A stretch of DNA of 64,000 nucleotides from Chlorogloeopsis sp038404745 (lineage in GTDB: Bacteria; Cyanobacteriota; Cyanobacteriia; Cyanobacteriales; Nostocaceae), in the NCBI RefSeq assembly GCF_038404745.2, contig NZ_JAYKTT020000074.1, positions 1 through 64,000 of the forward strand, in the 5' to 3' direction. The notes beneath the pieces are model-generated. The model was given only the letters and a program-made list of their open reading frames with translations, had not been told where the DNA came from and made no database searches. The stretch's first letter is position 1. Each line of letters starts with the position of its first letter. The position numbers and the translations under genes were made by a program. This document shows positions 44,400-52,642 of the stretch, piece by piece.

Positions 44400-47300
44400 C
44401 TATTGCGAATAAGCCTCCATTGGCAGACAAGAACAAACAAAATTCCGATCGCCAAAGGCAGCATCAATGCGCCCAACAGCAGGCCAGAATTTGTGTTCAC
44501 GCGTCCAAGGTGCAGGATAAGCAGCTTGTTGGCGAGAGTAGGGATGATTCCACTCGTCAACAATTAAGCTTTCAGCGGTGTGGGGTGCATTCTTGAGGAC
44601 GTTATCTTGGATGTCTGCTTTGCCAGATTCAATCTCGGCGATTTCTTGACGAATGGCAATCATGGCATCGCAAAAACGATCCAATTCTTCTTTCGATTCG
44701 CTTTCAGTGGGTTCGACCATAATTGTACCCGCCACAGGCCAGGAAACCGTTGGTGCGTGGAAGCCATAGTCAATCAGACGCTTGGCAACATCATCAATTT
44801 CGATCCCCGCAGATTTTTTGAGCGATCGTAAATCTAAAATGCACTCATGGGCAACAAACCCATTTTTCCCCTTGTATAAAACCGGATAGTACGTCTCAAG
44901 TTGCTTGGCGATGTAGTTAGCATTAAGAATCGCTACTTTTGTCGCCTTCGTCAAACCTATCGCACCCATCATAGCGATGTACATCCAAGAAATTACCAAG
45001 ATACTGGCACTACCCCAAGGTGCAGCAGAAACAGCACCAATACTTTGTTCGCCGCCCACTTTTACAACAGGGTTACCGGGAACAAAAGGCACCAGATGCT
45101 TGGCGACGCCAATTGGCCCCATACCAGGGCCACCACCACCATGAGGGATACAGAAAGTTTTATGCAAGTTCAAATGACAAACATCTGCACCAATATCCCC
45201 TGGGCGGCAAAGCCCGACTTGGGCGTTCATGTTTGCCCCATCCATGTAAACTTGTCCGCCGTGGGCATGAACAACGGCGCAAATTTCTTGAATTTGTTCT
45301 TCAAACACGCCGTGTGTTGAAGGATAAGTCACCATCAATGCAGCGAGTTCTTGGCTGTGCTTTTGTGCCTTTGCCTTGAGATCTTCTAGGTCAATATTAC
45401 CTTGGTCGTCGCAGGCAACAGCTACTACCTTCATTCCACACATTACCGCACTTGCCGGGTTTGTACCGTGGGCAGATGTGGGAATTAAACAAACTTTCCG
45501 GTGTCCTTCCCCACGGCTTTCATGATACTGGCGAATAACTAAAAGCCCAGCGTACTCACCTTGAGAACCTGCATTGGGTTGCAGAGAAATTCCAGCAAAT
45601 CCAGTAATTTCCGCTAACCATTCCTCTAATTGTTGGAACAGAATTTGATAACCCTGCGTTTGCGACAGGGGGGCAAAGGGATGAATCTTAGCGAATTCTG
45701 CCCAACTTACGGGTATCATTTCCGCCGTTGCATTCAACTTCATCGTACATGAACCCAAAGGAATCATCGATGTCGTCAGCGATAAGTCTTTAGTTTCTAG
45801 CCTGTGCAGGTAGCGCAACAACTCAGTTTCTGAGTGATAGCGGTTGAAGATGGGATGGGTGAGGTAGCTGCTGGTGCGCTTGAGAGAGAGATGGAGGGAT
45901 GGGGAGAGGGGGAGAGGGGGGGATGATTCTTCCCCAAGGGCGAAAATTGCGAGTAGGTCTTTTAGATCTGCAATTGTCGTAGTTTCATCAAGTGAAATAC
46001 CTACAGCAGTTTCATCAAAAATTCGCAGGTTAATTTTCTTTTGTTCGCAAGCTGCAAGAATATCTTTTAAACTGCCCCTTCTTAGTTCTACCCGTAAGGT
46101 ATCAAAGAAATATTCGGAACTAATCTTATAACCTAGAATTTTCAGTCCTTCTGCCAAGATGACAGTTAGTTTATGGATATTCTCGGCAATAGTTTTGAGT
46201 CCATCCGGGCCGTGATAGACAGCATACATACTTGCCATCACCGCCAACAACACTTGTGCCGTACAAATATTGCTAGTTGCTTTTTCGCGGCGGATGTGCT
46301 GTTCGCGGGTTTGTAAAGCCAAACGTAATGCAGGTTTGCCTTGGGCATCTTTTGATACACCTACAATTCGTCCTGGAACTTGTCGCTTGTATTCTTCTTT
46401 GGTAGCAAAATAAGCCGCATGAGGCCCGCCATAGCCCAAAGGAATACCGAAGCGTTGAGTACTGCCGACGGCAATATCAGCCCCAAATTCACCAGGAGGT
46501 GTCAAAAGTGTCAAGCTTAGAGGATCTGCTGCTACCGTTACCAATGCCCCCACAGCATGGGCTTTTTCTACAAAAGCGCGGTAGTCGTAAATAGTGCCAT
46601 CACTGGCAGGATATTGCACAATTGCTCCAAAAATCGGTTCTGAAAAATCAAATGTTTGATGATCGCCGATGATGATATTTATCTCTAAAGGCTTTGCCCG
46701 TGTTTGCAGAACATCGATAGTTTGGGGATGGCAGTCTTGGGATACAAAGTAGGTATTGGACTTATTCTTACAAAAACCATAGCTCATGCTCATAGCTTCT
46801 GCTGCTGCCGTAGCTTCATCCAACAATGAAGCATTTGCAATTTCCAAACCTGTCAGATCTATAATCATTGTTTGGAAATTCAATAGCGCTTCTAGTCGCC
46901 CTTGGGCAATTTCTGGCTGATAGGGAGTGTAAGCAGTATACCAACCAGGGTTTTCTAGGATATTGCGCCCAATGACTGGTGGGGTAATACAGTCGTAATA
47001 TCCCATACCGATGTACGAGCGGAAGATGCGATTTTTTAAAGCTATTTCTTTTAACTTTGCTAGTGCTGCATACTCACTGAGTGCTGCTGGCAAATCTAAT
47101 CGACGAGATAGTCGAATTGACTGCGGTACTGTTTGCTCAATCAGGGCATCTAAGGAAGAAAACCCCATATCCGCAAGCATTTGCTGGATCTCGTCGCCAT
47201 TCGGCCCAATATGTCGTTGCTGAAAATCACTTGACTTTTGATTGTCTTCGCCCGGCGTCTTGCGATCGCCTGACTGAGGACAAGGAGCGGATACTACCAC
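44400..47300 (-). CDS. gcvP: Glycine dehydrogenase (decarboxylating), P protein
   Basis: 966 residues, GTG start at 47300. PLP enzyme that decarboxylates glycine and passes the aminomethyl group to GcvH; in cyanobacteria it also serves photorespiration. N-terminal part has RHIGPNGDEIQQMLADMGF and YTPYQPEIAQGRLEALLNFQ. The PLP lysine is in LNLHKTFCIPHGGGGPG. Residues about 457-475 (EESSPPLPLSPSLHLSLK) are an in-frame low-complexity insertion between the two halves, just before the conserved RTSSYLTHPIF. Downstream of gcvT and gcvH on the same strand. Confidence 0.95.
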   Translation of the reverse strand: MVVSAPCPQSGDRKTPGEDNQKSSDFQQRHIGPNGDEIQQMLADMGFSSLDALIEQTVPQSIRLSRRLDLPAALSEYAALAKLKEIALKNRIFRSYIGMGYYDCITPPVIGRNILENPGWYTAYTPYQPEIAQGRLEALLNFQTMIIDLTGLEIANASLLDEATAAAEAMSMSYGFCKNKSNTYFVSQDCHPQTIDVLQTRAKPLEINIIIGDHQTFDFSEPIFGAIVQYPASDGTIYDYRAFVEKAHAVGALVTVAADPLSLTLLTPPGEFGADIAVGSTQRFGIPLGYGGPHAAYFATKEEYKRQVPGRIVGVSKDAQGKPALRLALQTREQHIRREKATSNICTAQVLLAVMASMYAVYHGPDGLKTIAENIHKLTVILAEGLKILGYKISSEYFFDTLRVELRRGSLKDILAACEQKKINLRIFDETAVGISLDETTTIADLKDLLAIFALGEESSPPLPLSPSLHLSLKRTSSYLTHPIFNRYHSETELLRYLHRLETKDLSLTTSMIPLGSCTMKLNATAEMIPVSWAEFAKIHPFAPLSQTQGYQILFQQLEEWLAEITGFAGISLQPNAGSQGEYAGLLVIRQYHESRGEGHRKVCLIPTSAHGTNPASAVMCGMKVVAVACDDQGNIDLEDLKAKAQKHSQELAALMVTYPSTHGVFEEQIQEICAVVHAHGGQVYMDGANMNAQVGLCRPGDIGADVCHLNLHKTFCIPHGGGGPGMGPIGVAKHLVPFVPGNPVVKVGGEQSIGAVSAAPWGSASILVISWMYIAMMGAIGLTKATKVAILNANYIAKQLETYYPVLYKGKNGFVAHECILDLRSLKKSAGIEIDDVAKRLIDYGFHAPTVSWPVAGTIMVEPTESESKEELDRFCDAMIAIRQEIAEIESGKADIQDNVLKNAPHTAESLIVDEWNHPYSRQQAAYPAPWTREHKFWPAVGRIDAAFGDRNFVCSCLPMEAYSQ
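45876..45930. repeat. Low-complexity repeat inside gcvP
   Basis: Plus-strand run GAGAGAGATGGAGGGATGGG followed by GAGAGGGGGAGAGGG, the same type as the intergenic purine-rich repeats. It is in frame and codes for the Ser/Pro/Leu-rich insertion. Confidence 0.7.
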
Positions 47301-47410
47301 AAATAGTTTCTCCAGACGTTACTATTTCATATTTTGCAATAAGTATATTTGAGGCGTGGAGCAAAACTCTCAGTTTCTGTAAAATTAATAAAATTTTTTT
47401 GGGACATTGG

Positions 47411-47490
47411 TAGGAGCGGGTTTTGCTGATTATATGAACGGTTAAAACAGACAATTTATCTTCCAAACCCGCCCGTACAGTGGTTAGTGG
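47411..47490. repeat. Truncated dispersed repeat, copy E, between gcvH and gcvP
   Basis: Ends in AAACCCGCCCGTACAGTGG followed by TTAGTGG, the same outer end as in copies C and D; the inner core is missing. Followed at 47515-47590 by C/T-rich low-complexity repeat DNA. Together they lengthen the gcvH-gcvP gap to 291 bases. Confidence 0.65.
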
Positions 47491-47591
47491 TTGGGGGTTA
47501 GTGGTTAATTTTTTATTGCTCCCACGCCCCCACTCTCCTCATCCCCGTGTCCCCACGTCTTTGCGTCCCCTAACTTCCCCCTCCTTCCCAA

Positions 47592-47978
47592 CTACCCTTC
47601 TACTTGGGCGCTATACTCATCTGCGGTTAATGCATCATCAATGTCACCAGGATCGTTAACTCGCACTTTAATCAACCATCCTTCACCGTAGGGATCGTCT
47701 GCAACTTGTTCGGGAGAATCTAACAGAGGTTCGTTACGGTCTATTACAGTACCAGTAATTGGTGAGTTTAAGTCTTCTACAGCTTTTACTGATTCAACTG
47801 TGCCAAAAGTTTCTCCTTTAGTAATAGCATCACCAACTTCTGGCAATTCCAAAAATACAATATCTCCCAATTGATCGACAGCAAAGGCGGTAATGCCAAT
47901 TGTGGCTATTTCCCCCTCTAACCGCACGTATTCATGGGTATCTAAGTACTTTAAATCTCCAGGATATTCCAAAGACAT
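47592..47978 (-). CDS. gcvH: Glycine cleavage H protein
   Basis: 128-residue lipoate-carrying shuttle protein. Start MSLEYPGDLKYLDTHEYVRL. The lipoyl lysine is in GTVESVKAVEDLNSPITG. Other conserved parts: IGITAFAVDQLGDIVFLELP and DPYGEGWLIKV. Takes the methylamine from GcvP and presents it to GcvT. 76 bases after gcvT; GAGGAAG ribosome site. Confidence 0.97.
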   Translation of the reverse strand: MSLEYPGDLKYLDTHEYVRLEGEIATIGITAFAVDQLGDIVFLELPEVGDAITKGETFGTVESVKAVEDLNSPITGTVIDRNEPLLDSPEQVADDPYGEGWLIKVRVNDPGDIDDALTADEYSAQVEG

Positions 47979-48054
47979 ATTGCTTCCTCTTCCACAATGG
48001 CAAAAATCAACATGGTTAATGGTTTATAGCTAATGGCTAATGGTAAAGACATTA

Positions 48055-49194
48055 TTAGCTGTTTGCAACACGAGCTTTTGAACGATAAAAAGGTTTTTTC
48101 ACCACTACCGCTGGGTAAGTTTTACCGCGAATTTCCACTTCTAGCTGCTGACCAACAGTGGCTAGCTGGGTGGGAACATAAGCTAGAGCGATCGGATAAC
48201 CAAGTGTAGGAGATAGTGTACCACTAGTAACTTCTCCTACTACAGTACCTGCTGAAAGTACTTGGTAGCCGTGACGGGCGATGTTGCGTCCTTGCATTTG
48301 CAAACCTACGAGTCGGCGCTGTACTCCAGCAGTTTTTTGCCGTTCCAATATCGGACGCCCAATAAAATCACCTTTGGTATCAAGATGCACTAGCCATCCC
48401 AAACCAGCTTCTAAAGGGGTGGTGGTGTCGTCGATATCTTGTCCGTAAAGTGCCATTGCTGCTTCTAATCGGAGGGTATCTCTGGCACCAAGCCCACAGG
48501 GGATAACACCAGCATCAACAAGACTACGCCATAACTTGACGCCTTCTTCTGGATCTAACATGACTTCAAATCCATCTTCTCCGGTGTAACCAGTACGGGC
48601 AAGGAAGGCGGTTTTGCCTAATACAGGTGCTTCGAGGTGACTGAATGCTTTAACTGGAGTTAAGTCGGCTTGCACAAAAGGCTGAAGAGATTCAACTGCT
48701 TTTGGCCCCTGGACAGCAATTAAGATTTTTCCTTTGGAAAGGTCTTGAAAATTGAACTCGTTGGCATCAAGATGCTGCAATAACCATGCTTTGTCTTTAC
48801 TGGTGGTGGCAGCATTGACAATCATCACTCCCTGTTGTTCGCCAGAGGAAGTTTCGCCGTAGTAATAGAAAATAATGTCGTCAATAATACCGCCTTTTGG
48901 ATTTAACAATACGGTGTATTGAGCTTGACCAGGTTGTAACCTACTCAAGTCTGAAGGAACTAGATGTTGAAGTTTTGAAATTAAGTTTTTCCCTTGGAAA
49001 GTAAATTTACCCATGTGGGAAATATCGAACATTCCTGCTGCATTTCTAACAGCCTCGTGTTCGTTAGTAATACCGCTAAATTGTACGGGCATTTCCCAAC
49101 CACCAAAGCTGGTAAGTCGCGCTTTCAGTTCTTGGGCGAGGAAATATAGGGGCGTTTTATATAGGGGGAGGGCGTTCTCTTCTTGTTTAGCCAC
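48055..49194 (-). CDS. gcvT: Aminomethyltransferase (T protein)
   Basis: 379 residues. Transfers the methylene from GcvH-bound methylamine to tetrahydrofolate and frees ammonia. Typical parts: FGGWEMPVQFSGITNEHEAV, AGMFDISHMGKF (with the catalytic Asp), ARTGYTGEDGFEV, GLGARDTLRLEAAMALYGQD, and a C-terminal beta-barrel with GEVTSGTLSPTLG. First gene of gcvT-gcvH-gcvP. I see no glycine riboswitch in the leader. Confidence 0.96.
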   Translation of the reverse strand: MAKQEENALPLYKTPLYFLAQELKARLTSFGGWEMPVQFSGITNEHEAVRNAAGMFDISHMGKFTFQGKNLISKLQHLVPSDLSRLQPGQAQYTVLLNPKGGIIDDIIFYYYGETSSGEQQGVMIVNAATTSKDKAWLLQHLDANEFNFQDLSKGKILIAVQGPKAVESLQPFVQADLTPVKAFSHLEAPVLGKTAFLARTGYTGEDGFEVMLDPEEGVKLWRSLVDAGVIPCGLGARDTLRLEAAMALYGQDIDDTTTPLEAGLGWLVHLDTKGDFIGRPILERQKTAGVQRRLVGLQMQGRNIARHGYQVLSAGTVVGEVTSGTLSPTLGYPIALAYVPTQLATVGQQLEVEIRGKTYPAVVVKKPFYRSKARVANS

Positions 49195-49691
49195 TGGTAG
49201 ATTTGTTGTCGTAGAATTATCAACTTTAGTATCTTAAGGCACGCTTCTATACAAGTGCGTTAACAGGCAGAGGTTTAATAGCAAAAATTATTTGATTTCC
49301 TCCAACTATACCGAGCTAGTATGGTCTGCGAGGTCTGTCAAAGGAAACATTACTTTTATGTGTCCCTTATCTCCTAATTTATAGGGACTGGGTATTGGCT
49401 AACCAGCTACGTTGCGAGCAACCAGCGCAGTGGCTCCTCAGGAGGAAATGCCGTGTATGCTTTCCCGATTTGGGGGGACTTTGCAGTGTAATAACGTCCT
49501 CGCAACAGAATCCTCGCTGCAATCTATGGGAAGCTCCCTGTGAAGGAAACTGGATATTTTGCAAAGACAGGGGAAATTGGTATGATTCTAAGTGCGGTTT
49601 ATCTATCAATTTTTAGGAGTATTTTCCACGGTCTGTGGTGAAACTGCTAAATCAACCTTTAGTTTTTTAATTTAAAGATTGGGAGCTAACT
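49195..49691. other. 496-bp region between divergent gcvT and sbpA
   Basis: Must contain both promoters. The stretch 49380-49600 is less AT-rich (GTTGCGAGCAACCAGCGCAG, TCCTCAGGAGGAAATGCC) and could fold, but does not match a riboswitch I know. Reading frames within it have no family features. Confidence 0.45.
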
Positions 49692-50762
49692 ATGAAGAGG
49701 CGTTCCGCATTACGCGCCTTACTATTTACTACAGGATTAGTAATACCTGCCTGTGCTCAGACACAAAACTCTACTCAAAATGAAGTATCAACGAGTCAAA
49801 CCCAAGCAGTTGCTACTGCACAAAAATCAAAGTCGGTGGAACTAACATTGGTTGGTTATGGAGTGGCTAAATCGCTTTTCTCCAAGATTATTCCGGCATT
49901 TCAACAAGAGTGGAAGGCGAAAACAGGTCAAGATGCAATCTTTAAGGAATCCTATGGTGCATCTGGAGCACAAACTAGAGCAATCCTGGGTGGTTTACAA
50001 GCTGACATCCTGGTTCAAAATCTCCAGAGCAACATAGATCCTTTAGTGGAGAAGGATTTTGTAAGTCAACAGTGGAGCCAACGATTGCCCAATCAAGCTT
50101 CCCCTGCTAACACAGTTATGGTTTTAGTTACAAGACCGGGAAATCCCAAGCAAATTCGAGATTGGAGGGATTTAACTCGCGAAGGTGTGTCTATTGTGGC
50201 GATTAATCCACAAACTTCTGGTAACGCTCGGTGGGGTATCTTAGCAGGGTATGGTTCTCTTCTCAAGTCTCAAGGAGAGCAGGCTGCTGATGATTTTCTC
50301 AAAAGCTTTGTGAAGAATATTAAGACATTAGTGAGCAGTGGGCGAGAGGCAACGGATGCATTTGTAAAAAACAAAATTGGAGATGTATTAATCACATTTG
50401 AAAACGAGATTATCTTCACTAATAACTCCATTCCTGAAGATTATCCCTACATTGTGCCGACGACTAATATCCAGGTTGATTTTCCAGTCACTGTCGTTGA
50501 CAAGATTGTAGATAAAAAGGGAACCCGCGAAGTTGCACAAGCATTTACTAAGTTTTTATTTTCACCCAAAGGTCAGGAAATCTATGCTCAATCAGGCTAT
50601 CGTCCCATTGAGCAAAAGGCATACCAAAAACATACCAAACTTTACAAGCCTGTAAAGACTCTTTATAAAATTGCAGATTTTGGTGGTTGGAAACAGGTTA
50701 ACCAAAAGCTTTTTGCCGATGGAGCGTTATTTGATTCTGCCCAAGCAGCCCGAACTCGATAA
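49692..50762 (+). CDS. sbpA: Sulfate/thiosulfate ABC transporter substrate-binding protein
   Basis: 356 residues. Signal peptide with a probable lipid-modified Cys (LVIPACAQT near residue 21). Mature part: ELTLVGYGVAKSLFSKIIPA, SYGASGAQTRAILGGLQADI, VLVTRPGNPKQIRDWRDLTR, NPQTSGNARWGILAGYG, all typical of periplasmic sulfate-binding proteins. First gene of an sbpA-cysT-cysW operon; cysT begins five bases after its stop. Divergence from classical SbpA in the ligand loops (NLQSNIDPLVEKDFV) leaves open a related oxyanion. Confidence 0.88.
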   Translation: MKRRSALRALLFTTGLVIPACAQTQNSTQNEVSTSQTQAVATAQKSKSVELTLVGYGVAKSLFSKIIPAFQQEWKAKTGQDAIFKESYGASGAQTRAILGGLQADILVQNLQSNIDPLVEKDFVSQQWSQRLPNQASPANTVMVLVTRPGNPKQIRDWRDLTREGVSIVAINPQTSGNARWGILAGYGSLLKSQGEQAADDFLKSFVKNIKTLVSSGREATDAFVKNKIGDVLITFENEIIFTNNSIPEDYPYIVPTTNIQVDFPVTVVDKIVDKKGTREVAQAFTKFLFSPKGQEIYAQSGYRPIEQKAYQKHTKLYKPVKTLYKIADFGGWKQVNQKLFADGALFDSAQAARTR

Positions 50763-50767
50763 TTGCA

Positions 50768-51658
50768 ATGTCAGCTATCTCTGTAACACCCTCTACACAA
50801 CGCTTTCATCAAGCTCTTTTGCAAGGTTTAGCTCTTACATATGTTAGTTTTATCATTCTGCTACCTTTGGGAGCAATCTTTCTACAAGCTTCTAAAAGCT
50901 CTTGGCAGAAATTGTGGCAAGTTGTGACTGCTCCAGTTGCTGTAGAGGCATATAAGCTTTCTTTTTCTGCTGCGCTGTTGGCTGCTCTAATTAACAGCGT
51001 TTTTGGAGTCATACTCGCCTGGATCTTAGTACGTTATAACTTTCCTGGCAGAAAGCTTGCAGATGGCTTGGTGGATTTACCTTTTGCTATGCCTGCGGTA
51101 GTTGCTGGTATTGCTTTAGTGTCTGTGTACGGTTCTGGTGGAGTAGTTGGACAGTACTTTGACTCTGGAACATTTTTAGGGAATTGCTTGCGGCAACTTG
51201 GTATTGAGCAGGTTAACTTGACTTCATCTGTAGTCGGAGTTGTTTTTGCAAAGATTTTTGTTACCCTTCCTTTTGTCGTGAGAACCGTACAACCTGTGTT
51301 GATAGAGATTGAGCCGGAGGTTGAGGAAGCAGCGCACAGTCTAGGAGCAAACTCTTGGCAAACATTTTGGAGAGTTATTTTTCCCCAATTATTACCTGCA
51401 ATCTTGACAGGATTTACTCTTGCTTTTGCCCGTGCAGTCGGAGAGTACGGTGTAGTAGTGATAATTTCTGGCAATATTCCTTTTGAGACAATGATTAGCT
51501 CAGTCTATATCTACCGTCGATTGGAACAGTATGACTATAGTGGTGCAACAGCTGTGGCGATTGTGTTGTTGGTGTTTTCTTTAGTGATTTTGATATGTAC
51601 TAATTTGTTGTACTGGTGGAGTCGGCGATATGAAATTTCCGTTCCTATGAGGTATTAA
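50768..51658 (+). CDS. cysT: Sulfate ABC transporter permease CysT
   Basis: 296 residues with about six membrane helices. Inner-membrane permease half for sulfate uptake. The EAA loop, which contacts the ATPase, is present (EVEEAAHSLGANSWQTFWRV), as are VDLPFAMPAVVAGIAL and FARAVGEYGVVVIISGN of the CysT family. Pairs with CysW. 57 bases before the cysW frame. Confidence 0.92.
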   Translation: MSAISVTPSTQRFHQALLQGLALTYVSFIILLPLGAIFLQASKSSWQKLWQVVTAPVAVEAYKLSFSAALLAALINSVFGVILAWILVRYNFPGRKLADGLVDLPFAMPAVVAGIALVSVYGSGGVVGQYFDSGTFLGNCLRQLGIEQVNLTSSVVGVVFAKIFVTLPFVVRTVQPVLIEIEPEVEEAAHSLGANSWQTFWRVIFPQLLPAILTGFTLAFARAVGEYGVVVIISGNIPFETMISSVYIYRRLEQYDYSGATAVAIVLLVFSLVILICTNLLYWWSRRYEISVPMRY

Positions 51659-51724
51659 TACGGCATATTTCTCGCCATATAAAAATAAGATTGCTGTTAG
51701 TAGCAAAAAGTAATTTTGATAGAA

Positions 51725-52564
51725 ATGAAATTCTTGATCAAGCAAGTTAAGGCAACCTTACAATCGCTACCTTGGGGACGCTATCTATTAATTACTTTGG
51801 GTCTTTCTTTCTTAGTGATTGTCGTTGTTTTTCCCCTATTAAATATTTTTTATCAAGCATTTGCCAATGGCATTGAAGCTTATTGGGCTGGAGTTACGAT
51901 ACCTGAAGCACGCCATGCCATTTTTTTAACTGTGGTGATCGCTTTAGTTTCGCTTCCTCTTAATATCGGGTTTGGAGTATTGCTTGCTTGGATTTTGGCG
52001 CGGTACTCGTTTCCCGGTAAGGTACTGTTGCTAGGAATTATTGACTTGCCATTAGCCATTTCACCTACTGTTGTGGGTTTGATGTTCATTCTTCTCTATA
52101 GTCATACCGCAGGTATCTTTGGTTCCTGGTTAGAAACAGTCAACATAGATGTCATTTTTGCCCTACCAGGGATGATTTTAACGACTTTGTTTGTAACCTT
52201 CCCATTTATAGTACGAGAGGTACTACCAACGCTGCAAAACATGGGAATGGAAGAAGAGGAAGCAGCTAAAACGTTGGGAGCAAATTCGTGGCAGACTTTT
52301 TGGCGAGTGACTTTCCCTTCTATTCGTTGGGCTTTGCTTTATGGGGTACTGATCTGTACATCTAGGGCAATCGGAGAGTTTGGAGCAGTTTCGGTTGTCT
52401 CCGGAAAGCTGATTGGACAAACAAACACTTTGACATTGCACGTCGAACAAGTATATACAGAATACCAAACTGTTGCTGCCTTTGCCTGTGCGTCGCTTCT
52501 AGCTGTAATGGGACTCCTAAGTTTGGTAGGACAGGAATTGCTGCGAACAAAGGACAAATCTTGA
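51725..52564 (+). CDS. cysW: Sulfate ABC transporter permease CysW
   Basis: 279 residues from the ATG at 51725 (a TTG three codons upstream is in frame). About six membrane helices. EAA loop EEEAAKTLGANSWQTFWRVT; IDLPLAISPTVVGLMFILLY and TSRAIGEFGAVSVVSGKL are CysW features. The ATPase CysA, expected next, is absent; a DUF3604 gene follows instead. Confidence 0.92.
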   Translation: MKFLIKQVKATLQSLPWGRYLLITLGLSFLVIVVVFPLLNIFYQAFANGIEAYWAGVTIPEARHAIFLTVVIALVSLPLNIGFGVLLAWILARYSFPGKVLLLGIIDLPLAISPTVVGLMFILLYSHTAGIFGSWLETVNIDVIFALPGMILTTLFVTFPFIVREVLPTLQNMGMEEEEAAKTLGANSWQTFWRVTFPSIRWALLYGVLICTSRAIGEFGAVSVVSGKLIGQTNTLTLHVEQVYTEYQTVAAFACASLLAVMGLLSLVGQELLRTKDKS

Positions 52565-52642
52565 AAGTTCGTTTTGTCACAATCCTCTCAACACAGAGAT
52601 TAAATTAGGTTTGGTTTAATAAATTACTATATTTAAAATTTT

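Noticed and set aside
44343..44567. Frames around the gcvP end on the plus strand
   Set aside because: They overlap the conserved gcvP C-terminus in antisense and have no family features.
49195..49691. Glycine or other riboswitch in the gcvT/sbpA gap
   Set aside because: No match to the conserved glycine, cobalamin or SAM riboswitch cores on either strand.
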